This document shows positions 44,532 to 52,225 of a stretch of DNA of 64,000 nt, piece by piece. The stretch lies in contig NZ_CP031220.1 of assembly GCF_003346775.1 (NCBI RefSeq), forward strand, positions 62,001-126,000, written 5' to 3'. Source of the DNA: Malaciobacter mytili LMG 24559 (GTDB lineage: Bacteria > Campylobacterota > Campylobacteria > Campylobacterales > Arcobacteraceae). The position numbers and the translations under genes are program-made. Every line of letters begins with the position of its first letter. Positions within the stretch are counted from its first letter, which is position 1. The notes beneath the pieces were generated by a model, which saw only the letters and a program-made list of their open reading frames with translations, ran no database searches and had not been told where the DNA came from.

Positions 44532-46059
44532 TGTAAATTTCCTTATTAACAAAATATCCTACATCAAAGTTTTCATATTCAACAGGAGTTAATAATTCAC
44601 CACCTTTAAATGCTAGTGTAACTTCCCTTTTTGCTTTGACTTCTACATATGGATTTAAATTTTCTAAAACTTTTAAATAATACTCTGAAAATTTTGAAAG
44701 AATTTTACTACTTGTATTGGCTCCTGCATTAGTAAATTCTAACATTGGATTTGCTGTATCTGTTCCTCCGTCTTTACTGTTTGTTGGGAATATGTAACTA
44801 TTTCCTTTTGCTAAAACAGAAATAAGTCCTTCAAGAGTTGCTAAAGGGACACCTTTTTTTATAATCTCCCCCTCTTTACTTACTAATCTACCTTTTGCAC
44901 TAAGTTTTCCATCTTCACCATATACATTACCTTTTATTTGTGTGTTTATTCTGTATTTCTTTCCATCAAGGTCTGTCATAATACAAGAAATCTTTTCCAT
45001 GTTTACTCTTGCTCTTGAAGGTCCTAAATCACCTGATGCAGTTGCTTCTACCAAACAATCTTGAAAATTTGCATACTCATTGTTTGCCATTAATTGTTCA
45101 CTACTAATTGATATCCAAATTGGTTTTGTTTCTGTTGCAGCTTGCATTAATGTTGGAACATCTGCCCCTGCTACAATTACACCTTTAGCAAATCCAGGCA
45201 TTAAGAAAAATGAAGGTAATGTTTTTTTCTCTTCTTTTGGCTTATTCTCCTCTATTTTTGTCAATGTTTCAATACCATAATCTGCAACTGCTATTTCTTC
45301 TTCTACTTCAATCTCTACTTCTTTTAAAATTTCTTTTTTCTCAATTTCTTTTCCGTTATTAACAACTGTTGAAGATTTAGTTACATTTGTTGGCAAGTCA
45401 GGTAATTTAATTATTGGTTTAATTTGAGTTAATTTTGCTTTGTTTTTTAATTCTTCTAAACTTTTTGCAAATTTATTATCTACATTATTAATTTGAGAAT
45501 TTAGACTATCTTTTATCTCTGAAACCAATTCTTGATTTTTAATATTTATACTTTGAACAAGTTCTTGTGTTTTTTTATCTTTTTCAGTCATTGCATCTAA
45601 AATTTCTTTTTTAACAGAACCAAAATTTTCTACTAATTCCTTTTTAGTATCATTTATTTTTTCATTTAACTCTATTTTATTTTGAGTTGTAAGAGTAGTT
45701 ATTTCATCTAACTTTTTATTTAGTTTTACATCTTCTTTGTCTTTTTGGTCTTGCCATCTTGTAAAACTATTGATTTCCATTTTAATTTCTTTTTTAGGGA
45801 TTTGCTTAGTAATTTTTGTTTCATCAAATTGTGCGTAATATAATCTCATTGCTTTCCATAAAACAACTAAAGAGAAAAATACAAGTGGTATAATTATCAA
45901 AATAAGTATCATTCTAAATTTAAATTTTTTATTTCTTTCTTTTCTTTTAGTTTCACTTGATTTAAGACCTTGAAGTGCGGTTACTGTTATATCATCATTA
46001 CCACTTTTAATGTTATTTAAATAATCTCTTATTTTATTAATGATTTTATTTAGTTCCAT
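44515..46059 (-). CDS. traB: TraB, core complex protein (VirB10-like)
   Basis: 514 aa. The cytoplasmic N-terminus is followed by one membrane helix (about 48-70), a coiled coil (95-210) and the TraB beta-barrel domain with LMPGFAKGVIVAGADVP, QDCLVEATASGDLGPSRA and GRLVSKEG, all hallmarks of type-F TraB. It spans both membranes and forms the secretion channel core with TraK and TraV. Its ATG overlaps the TraK stop (TAATG). The C-terminal 100 residues hold the antenna region. Confidence 0.9.
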   Translation of the reverse strand: MELNKIINKIRDYLNNIKSGNDDITVTALQGLKSSETKRKERNKKFKFRMILILIIIPLVFFSLVVLWKAMRLYYAQFDETKITKQIPKKEIKMEINSFTRWQDQKDKEDVKLNKKLDEITTLTTQNKIELNEKINDTKKELVENFGSVKKEILDAMTEKDKKTQELVQSINIKNQELVSEIKDSLNSQINNVDNKFAKSLEELKNKAKLTQIKPIIKLPDLPTNVTKSSTVVNNGKEIEKKEILKEVEIEVEEEIAVADYGIETLTKIEENKPKEEKKTLPSFFLMPGFAKGVIVAGADVPTLMQAATETKPIWISISSEQLMANNEYANFQDCLVEATASGDLGPSRARVNMEKISCIMTDLDGKKYRINTQIKGNVYGEDGKLSAKGRLVSKEGEIIKKGVPLATLEGLISVLAKGNSYIFPTNSKDGGTDTANPMLEFTNAGANTSSKILSKFSEYYLKVLENLNPYVEVKAKREVTLAFKGGELLTPVEYENFDVGYFVNKEIYNEENY

Positions 46060-46903
46060 TATTGTGCCCTTATAACAAACAATCTTGTAGATTGACCTTT
46101 TTCCTCTAATTTATCTGCTTCTAATGATATTAAATATATATTTTTATCTGCAAACATTTCTTCATATAAATTAGCTCTTCCTTCTGTACTTTCTATTACC
46201 CAAATTTCACCTATATATCCTAGTCCAACCACTCTATTCATTAGTTTAAAATAAAGACCATCATTCTTGTACTCTTCATTAACAACTTCTGTTTTAAATC
46301 CTGATGGATATTTATTATTATATAGTCCATATAATAGTTTTTCTAAAACCTTTTCATGAGGATTACTTTCAAATTTTTTAACTTCTGCTTTAGTTTCTTC
46401 ATAATTAATAAATTTAAAATATCTATCTTCAATCTCTTTATCAACTACTTTAATATTAATAATAATTGGATATTCATAACCCCAAACTATTATTTCTGTC
46501 CTACCTTCTTTTTTTGAAGAAAGCTCTATAATATTTTTTGATGTAGATAATTTAAAGCTACTTTTTTTTAATTTTTTAGCTGCTTCAGGCTTTGACTCTG
46601 TATTTTTTTTGTATCAACTGAATTATTAATCACTATTTTTCCATTAATATCAGGTTTTACAATTTTATAATCAGATTTTTCTCCTACCTCAGTATCATCT
46701 TTTACTTCTATTTTTTGTTCTTTTCTATCTAATATCTTTTCTTTAGTTATAAAATTAGATGGCTTTACATTTATTTCAAATGGAAACTCAATAATAACTG
46801 ACTTGTTAACTGGAACTTCAAAATCAATCATTTTCCTAATTGGAATATCTTTCCCAAATAATATTACACTACTTAAAACAATTAGTACCATAGTCTTTAA
46901 CAT
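46059..46903 (-). CDS. traK: TraK, core complex protein (VirB9-like), split by a -1 frameshift
   Basis: Two frames together give a 281-aa protein. The first 100 codons start at the ATG at 46903 (GGGAG upstream) with a signal peptide. At the A8 tract (46610-46603) the first frame reads ACA-AAA-AAA-ATA and soon stops at 46568. Re-reading one base gives AAT-ACA-GAG and an uninterrupted 181-codon frame to the TAA at 46061-46059, including TEIIVWGYEYPIII and LGYIGEIWVIES, the beta-rich C-terminal domain expected for TraK. The slip point is a canonical A-AAA-AAA heptamer, so programmed slippage is possible. A sequencing error or real mutation is the alternative. It lies in the normal order traE-traK-traB. 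Confidence 0.75.
46603..46610 (-). other. A8 slippery tract in traK
   Basis: Eight A residues on the coding strand follow AC in codon 98, giving the frame A-AAA-AAA. A -1 ribosomal slip, or transcripts with nine A, restores the full TraK frame. Confidence 0.6.
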
Positions 46904-47477
46904 AGAAAACTCCCTCATAAATATTTAATGCAATTTGATAAATACACTCTTTTGGTTCTTCTGGCACTGAACCTACCGTTACTTTACTAATCCCTTTAAT
47001 TGTAATAATTGCATTTTCAGAAAATTCTTTATTTTCGCCTAAATCAGGAGTTACTTCTAAAAATTCAAACTTTTGACTTATTTTATTTGCAATTATAAAT
47101 TTTTTAAAATCTTCTGCTTCTTTCATAACTTTAACTGCATCTGTTGGTCTCATTTCGTTAAAAATAAAGTCCATTTTTTCATTCACATTATCTGGCTGAA
47201 AATTAGATATTTTTCTAATTAGATATCTTCCCCACAATTCATAATATGTTACATTAGCTCCATTAAGACCATATATTATGTTCTTGTGGTTTACTATATT
47301 ATTTTCAGGCGGTGCTTTCATTTCAATTTTTATTCCACTTTTTAAGTCTAAATATCCTGTTACTAATACAACGACTACAATAGTTAAGATAATTAAAGCT
47401 CTCCATAACGATAAATTTACTTTCTCGCTAGTTTCTAAATCATCTTCATACTCTTTCCCAAATATCTTTAAGCCCAT
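46869..47477 (-). CDS. traE: TraE, pilus assembly protein (VirB5/8-like)
   Basis: 202 aa, the usual length. One membrane helix near the N-terminus (about 28-44) is followed by a periplasmic domain with ELWGRYLIRKISNFQPDNV and FEFLEVTPDL, matching TraE. The protein anchors to the inner membrane and takes part in pilus assembly. It follows traL by 9 bases and overlaps traK by 35. Confidence 0.8.
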   Translation of the reverse strand: MGLKIFGKEYEDDLETSEKVNLSLWRALIILTIVVVVLVTGYLDLKSGIKIEMKAPPENNIVNHKNIIYGLNGANVTYYELWGRYLIRKISNFQPDNVNEKMDFIFNEMRPTDAVKVMKEAEDFKKFIIANKISQKFEFLEVTPDLGENKEFSENAIITIKGISKVTVGSVPEEPKECIYQIALNIYEGVFYVKDYGTNCFK

Positions 47478-47486
47478 ACCCTTTCC

Positions 47487-47846
47487 TTAATCATAAAAAA
47501 TTTTATCTGTGCAATCTGGAATATAATTTTTAACATCCATTCTGTTTAATTCTTCATACTTTTTACTGTCTTCTTTTACACTCCAGATTCCACTTACATA
47601 TAGTAAATGCCAAAGAAAACCTTTTGAAGCTTTTTCTTTGGCTTTAATATAAAGTTTTGTTGCAAAAAAAGTTAAAGCAAATGATGATAACATTGTAATT
47701 GATATAGTAACTGATGCTAAAATAAGTACTGTATATATCAATACAAAACTCAAAATCACAACTAATATTACATCAACTCTAAATGGACCTATAACTCTAG
47801 GTCCATTAAACTGTTGTAAAAAACCAACTTTCCTTTTTCTTGCCAT
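47487..47846 (-). CDS. traL: TraL, pilus assembly protein (VirB3-like)
   Basis: 119 aa. Two close membrane helices (about 28-46 and 48-68) are followed by KGFLWHLLYVSGIW and a charged tail ending in VKNYIP, the layout of type-F TraL. Inner-membrane component of pilus assembly. It lies between the pilin and TraE genes as in F. Confidence 0.8.
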   Translation of the reverse strand: MARKRKVGFLQQFNGPRVIGPFRVDVILVVILSFVLIYTVLILASVTISITMLSSFALTFFATKLYIKAKEKASKGFLWHLLYVSGIWSVKEDSKKYEELNRMDVKNYIPDCTDKIFYD

Positions 47847-47854
47847 TATTTACC

Positions 47855-48172
47855 TTATTTTACTTGGATTGTTGTTCCATCTGATAATGTTTTAAAATCA
47901 AATGATTGGAATGAAGTTGCTAAATCAGGTACTAATGCTATAACTACGCAGCATATTACACCAATAATAAAAGGCATAATCTTTTGCATTAATGCACTAA
48001 TAATCCCACTAAGTATAAGTATCCATACAACTGCACCAGGTATCAATGTAGTTTTAGCTTGATCTATACCAACTGTTACAAGTACTTCTCCTGGTGATGA
48101 CACTGCACCAAATAGATTAGTTATTGAAAATAACAACATTAATAAAATTAAAAAATTTCTTTCTTTTTGCAT
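47855..48172 (-). CDS. traA: TraA, F-type pilin precursor
   Basis: 105 aa from the ATG at 48172, with TGGAG upstream overlapping an earlier in-frame ATG at 48184. A leader with a long hydrophobic stretch ends in LFGA, giving a mature pilin of about 80 residues. The mature part has two hydrophobic helices (about 45-62 and 67-87) and a short polar tail, the form of VirB2/TraA pilins. Order traA-traL-traE-traK-traB is conserved. Assignment rests on position and topology; pilins have little sequence conservation. Confidence 0.7.
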   Translation of the reverse strand: MQKERNFLILLMLLFSITNLFGAVSSPGEVLVTVGIDQAKTTLIPGAVVWILILSGIISALMQKIMPFIIGVICCVVIALVPDLATSFQSFDFKTLSDGTTIQVK

Positions 48173-48225
48173 ATATAACTCCATTTTATTTTTTATATTT
48201 TTTAAATTCTAATTTTAATTTTTTT

Positions 48226-48252
48226 TCAAGGTGAACAAATTTTTATCTTCAT
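48226..48252 (-). other. 9-codon mini-ORF with strong ribosome site before traA
   Basis: Directly after the stop of the upstream membrane protein gene, AAGGAGAG sits three bases before an ATG that opens eight codons (MKIKICSP) and a TGA. It lies 54 bases before the traA start. It may be a leader peptide that controls traA translation, or a remnant gene start. Confidence 0.35.
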
Positions 48253-48261
48253 TGTCTCTCC

Positions 48262-49098
48262 TTAAATCTCTTTTTTCCCTGCTTTTATTCTTGCTAATTC
48301 AGCAGGTCTTCTTGTTTCTTTTAAATGTTCAAATTCAATTTCTTTTCTTATTTTTTCAGAATATTTAGTTCTTCTAATAATCATTACCAAATAACCAAAT
48401 AAGCCTATCAATAAAGAGAGTGTAAAAACTTCAATTAATGTGTTGATTTGTGTTAAATCTATTCTTGAAAGGAATATATTAAAAACTTTATGCAATATAG
48501 TTCTATGTTGAATTGAAACCATGTAATCAGTAATTATCTGATATACATTTATAGTACAAAGATAAATAAATGTTAAAAGTATACTTAGATATATAAATTC
48601 AAATGTATGCCATATATTTAATATTTTTTTATAGTATCTATAAGTGAATTTACCTTTTTCATTTGTAAACCTTTTCATTCCATAGGCAATATATCCTGGA
48701 AATAAAACATGTATAAGCATTAAAATAGAACAAATAATTGCTAATAATTGTGAAACTTCTAAAAATAAGAAACTAAATACTATAAAATTTAATATTATGC
48801 TTATTATAGAATTATTAATTATTCCATATGATTTGATACCTAAAAATCTCATTTTAGAATCTGACACCCCAACAGTTGTACCTCCAAAATCACTTTTGTT
48901 AGAATGTAAATATTGTAGTTCCATTTCGCAATCTTGTATTTGTTCATGAAAACAAAAATTTTTAAAACTTCCATTGCTACTTTTGCTATCTTTACTATAA
49001 AAATAATCCAATGGATCTTTTGCTGATGAATTATTATTATGTGCAGCTGAATGTTGATTATTATACTGCTGTGTTGTGTTATAACCATTACTTTCCAT
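48262..49098 (-). CDS. inner-membrane protein upstream of the pilin gene
   Basis: 278 aa. An Asn/Gln/His-rich hydrophilic N-terminus of about 60 residues is followed by four or five membrane helices (about 98-114, 116-138, 162-188 and 225-245) and a charged tail. No family is recognised. Location before traA suggests a role in pilin processing or insertion (as TraQ or TraX have in F), but no sequence signature supports that. It has RBS-like AGAGAGG upstream. Confidence 0.5.
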   Translation of the reverse strand: MESNGYNTTQQYNNQHSAAHNNNSSAKDPLDYFYSKDSKSSNGSFKNFCFHEQIQDCEMELQYLHSNKSDFGGTTVGVSDSKMRFLGIKSYGIINNSIISIILNFIVFSFLFLEVSQLLAIICSILMLIHVLFPGYIAYGMKRFTNEKGKFTYRYYKKILNIWHTFEFIYLSILLTFIYLCTINVYQIITDYMVSIQHRTILHKVFNIFLSRIDLTQINTLIEVFTLSLLIGLFGYLVMIIRRTKYSEKIRKEIEFEHLKETRRPAELARIKAGKKEI

Positions 49099-49109
49099 AT
49101 ATGCCTCTC

Positions 49110-49304
49110 TTATTTATTAGATATTATTTTTTCTATTAACTCTATATTTTTAATTAATGCAGTGTCTATAAAAGTCTTAATTTCTTTTAATTCTTCAGAT
49201 GAAATTTTCCCTTTTATAAATTCTTTATTTTTTTTATTCATATATTTTTCAACTTTTACCGCAAGTAAAAAGTATTTATTTGCTTCAACAGATTCAAATT
49301 TCAT
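49110..49304 (-). CDS. hypothetical helical protein, 64 aa
   Basis: Short, charged and mostly helical, with no signal or membrane segment. The ATG at 49304 has AAAGG seven bases upstream and overlaps the end of the HD-domain gene by 11 bases. Function unknown. Confidence 0.45.
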   Translation of the reverse strand: MKFESVEANKYFLLAVKVEKYMNKKNKEFIKGKISSEELKEIKTFIDTALIKNIELIEKIISNK

Positions 49305-50028
49305 TTTCTTCTACCTTTGAAATAAACTTCTTATCTTGTTTATATTTAAGTAGTTCATCGTCTCTTGTTTTTCTGTCCACGTGAATTAATATTTTTAGAA
49401 ACCCATTTGCATCTTCTTTGCTAATAGAATGATTTTTATATAATGTGTTGTAAACCAATTGAGTTAAATCATTAGTTACATAAGGATTCTTATTTTTTTT
49501 CATATATTCTGATAAAAATTGTTTTGCAAAATGAGCACTTATTTTTTCATGGTCTTCGCCTATCGCCTCTGAAAATCTATTTGCTATAATTGGTGATTTA
49601 CCAAAATCATGTAGTAAAGAAAGTAATAATGCAATCTCAAAAGGATCTTGTGCCATTTCTGCTTGAAGTAAGTAGTCAATTGTAAATAAAACTACATTTA
49701 AAGTGTGTGTTTTTAAATCTATATCAACTAATATTGAGTACCTTTTAGATTCATTTCCAAAACTATTAAAACCAGGCTGAATACTCTCAACTTTATCAAA
49801 ATTCAGTGTATCCATCATTTTTAGTAGTTTTAGAAAAAGGTCTTTACGATATTTAATAAAAGAAAGAATATACTCTTCTTCATTTGATAAATTATCAGCT
49901 TTTATAGGTTCTAGTATCTCACCAATAATTTTTTGATTATTTTCAGTTATAGATTCAAAAGCTGCATATGTTGCACCTATATTAGTATAAAAATCAGTTA
50001 AATCAACTTCTTCATTCGTTGTACTCAA
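49294..50028 (-). CDS. HD-domain phosphohydrolase-like protein
   Basis: 244 aa, cytosolic. Metal-binding residues of the HD fold are visible: H108 in THTLNV, H140-D141 in LLHDFGKSP, D159-H160 in DHEKIS, and an Asp in IHVDRKT near 222. HD enzymes cleave phosphoester bonds in nucleotides or second messengers. MOBH-type relaxases also contain an HD fold (TraI_2), and MOBH relaxases are found with F-type channels, so a short relaxase-related role is conceivable but the protein is much smaller. It precedes the pilin operon and overlaps its upstream neighbour by 17 bases. Confidence 0.6.
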   Translation of the reverse strand: MSTTNEEVDLTDFYTNIGATYAAFESITENNQKIIGEILEPIKADNLSNEEEYILSFIKYRKDLFLKLLKMMDTLNFDKVESIQPGFNSFGNESKRYSILVDIDLKTHTLNVVLFTIDYLLQAEMAQDPFEIALLLSLLHDFGKSPIIANRFSEAIGEDHEKISAHFAKQFLSEYMKKNKNPYVTNDLTQLVYNTLYKNHSISKEDANGFLKILIHVDRKTRDDELLKYKQDKKFISKVEENEI

Positions 50029-50227
50029 TTATTAGCCTTTTTGTATTCCAAGTAGTTATTGTTTTATCTTTTCTCGTTATGTAGTAATTTTCTTCATCCT
50101 TATGGATTGAATTTACTATATTCAGATCTATTGGAAAATCTATCCCAAAACCTTTTATGAAAATCTTTTTAATATTATTTAATTCAATATTAATTAAATT
50201 TATTGACTTTGCTTCATTTGTTCCCAT
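50012..50227 (-). CDS. hypothetical protein, 71 aa
   Basis: First gene of the proximal tra block. ATG with AAAAGGA upstream. Beta-rich small soluble protein with no recognised domain. It overlaps the HD gene by 17 bases. Function unknown. Confidence 0.45.
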   Translation of the reverse strand: MGTNEAKSINLINIELNNIKKIFIKGFGIDFPIDLNIVNSIHKDEENYYITRKDKTITTWNTKRLIIEYNE

Positions 50228-50680
50228 TGTGTTTCCTTTTCACGTAAAAAGTATTTTTTTGTGTTTTCAATATTATTAAGTAACTAAAAATTGATAGAAT
50301 ATTATAATATCAATAATAAATAAAAACTTAAATATTAAAACGAATTTAAAAATTACTACTAAAAAAAATCATTTTTTTCATAATAATTTATTAATAAACT
50401 AAATAAATATTATTAAAATAAAATATACTAAGTTTTCTTATATTTTTTTATAGTTTAAAAATGTCTTTTTATAATATAATAATGTCGTAATATGTTTATT
50501 TATATAAAACATATATTTTTCTATTTTCTTATCAATATTTGTCACATCTGATAATATTGTTACTATGATTAGTGTTATTTTATATGTAGATAATTAATAT
50601 TATTTTATTATTTCAGTTATTCAAGAAAAATCTATTTATATTGAAATTTTTAATATATTTAAAGAAGTTTTATTAAAGAG
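50228..50680. other. gene-free AT-rich stretch before the proximal tra block
   Basis: About 450 bases with no open frame of note. It must hold the promoter of the minus-strand tra block: a TATAAT on the minus strand occurs near 50305-50310, about 80 bases before the first start codon. No strong repeat or origin-like iteron was seen. Confidence 0.4.
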
Positions 50681-50702
50681 TTCCGACTTGATTAAGTCGG
50701 AA
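50681..50702 (-). terminator. hairpin after the HerA-like ATPase gene
   Basis: A 9-bp perfect stem, TTCCGACTT with AAGTCGGAA, and a GATT loop, eight bases beyond the stop codon. The following minus-strand sequence is only moderately U-rich. Confidence 0.6.
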
Positions 50703-50710
50703 AGGTTGTA

Positions 50711-52222
50711 TTATTTTACATACCAAGGAGTTACTACATTTTCATATAAACCTGCAGTCGTACCAATAATCGCAAGCCCATCTTGTACTTTTCCTTGTTC
50801 TTCAAATAAAGAATATGGAGGATAATTATTTTGAGTTTTTATTCCTAAACTTTTAATTGCTTTTTCTGCATCACTTTTTTCACAAGTTAAAATTACTTTT
50901 GTGTATATAGAATTTATTAACTCTGCTGAAAAATGTTCTATTCTTTGAGATATGATTCCCATACCTCCACCATATTTTCTAGCTTCTGTTATAATCCTAT
51001 TAATTATATTGTATGGATTTTCTTTATCTCGTCCCGTTGGTAAAATAAGTTTACTTTCATCAATAAAGCAAAAAAAGTCACAAAACTTGCCATGTATTGC
51101 TTTATACTCTTCTGGCATAAATCTATATTCTCCTCTTTCTTTTATCATTCGAAAGTACATATATAAAACATAATTAATAAAAAATATTGCTTCCTCTGGC
51201 TTACCAATTGTTGTGTATCCCGAAATATCAAATCTCACTACCCCATCAATCTGTGGGAATGGGTTTTCTCCAAATAAAGGACATTCTGCAAGTGCTTTTA
51301 TATAAGTGTATAATGTAGCAAGTACTTTATAATTGTTCTGTAAGGAATAGTATGAAATATCAATATATTCCTTCTCAATTTTAAATTGATTAAAATACTC
51401 TTTATGTTCATCACTTATAATATATTCTTGAAATTGCGTTGTAAAGTTTTTTAATTTTTCAAGCTCCTCATAAATTTCTTTTTCATATGCTTCTTTTTCA
51501 TCTTCACTACATCGTTCTTTTTCAATTTTGAGCGTACTTAGATTTGTAATCATTTCTGAAAGAACAGTTAATTTTGATGTAACTGTACTGCCTAGTATAT
51601 TCTCTACAAAATACTCAAAATATTTAGGAGTAGGTAACTCATTATCCCAAGTACTTTCATCTTCATCTAATATACCTTTAGACCTATAACAATCCACAAT
51701 CAATTGCTTAAAAACACTTTTTTGAACTGGTCCAATACCTTTATCCATTACTGAATTTTTGTAAAGCTCTATAATCAAATTAGCATTAGATATAGGTCCA
51801 CCATTTTCTAAGTCTTTACTAAAGGAAAAATAATTGAAACCCAATGTGTTATTTCTTCTTGTTAATCTATATACAGTTTCATTAGGTGTTCCCATATCTC
51901 CTTGAACATCCATAACAATAATTTTTTTATTTTTCTGACTTAATGATTTAATTAGATTTTTAATTAGTCTTGTTTTTCCTGAACCTGAACCACCTGAGAC
52001 TAATAATGAATAGTTTAATGTTTTTTTAGATTCCAAATCTAATGTAACTAATCTTTTTGGATTTGTATATGATTTTCCGAAACAAAATGATCCATGCATA
52101 AACATTTCTTCTTCATTAAATTTTCTTTCTTCTTCTTTAAGTCTAATAGAATTAATTTCCTGTTCTTGTAAATTCTCTTTAATATTTTTTTTAATTTCTT
52201 CTCTTTTTTTAATTTCTATCAT
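50711..52222 (-). CDS. HerA/VirB4-like DNA-translocase ATPase
   Basis: 503 aa. Walker A GGSGSGKT lies at 77-84, followed by VMDVQGDMGTP. Walker B is in FCFIDESKLILP and a later IISQRIEHF resembles the sensor segment of HerA/FtsK and coupling ATPases. No membrane helix. The family pumps DNA or protein through hexameric rings. It differs from both the TraC and TraD-like proteins of this window, so the element has three such ATPases. Its start is three bases from the stop of the topoisomerase-like gene, so the two are probably one functional unit acting on DNA. Confidence 0.7.
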   Translation of the reverse strand: MIEIKKREEIKKNIKENLQEQEINSIRLKEEERKFNEEEMFMHGSFCFGKSYTNPKRLVTLDLESKKTLNYSLLVSGGSGSGKTRLIKNLIKSLSQKNKKIIVMDVQGDMGTPNETVYRLTRRNNTLGFNYFSFSKDLENGGPISNANLIIELYKNSVMDKGIGPVQKSVFKQLIVDCYRSKGILDEDESTWDNELPTPKYFEYFVENILGSTVTSKLTVLSEMITNLSTLKIEKERCSEDEKEAYEKEIYEELEKLKNFTTQFQEYIISDEHKEYFNQFKIEKEYIDISYYSLQNNYKVLATLYTYIKALAECPLFGENPFPQIDGVVRFDISGYTTIGKPEEAIFFINYVLYMYFRMIKERGEYRFMPEEYKAIHGKFCDFFCFIDESKLILPTGRDKENPYNIINRIITEARKYGGGMGIISQRIEHFSAELINSIYTKVILTCEKSDAEKAIKSLGIKTQNNYPPYSLFEEQGKVQDGLAIIGTTAGLYENVVTPWYVK

Positions 52223-52225
52223 TCA

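Noticed and set aside
46059-46241. Separate 60-aa gene after the first traK part
   Set aside because: Its frame runs unbroken upstream to the A8 tract and completes TraK; it has no ribosome site of its own.
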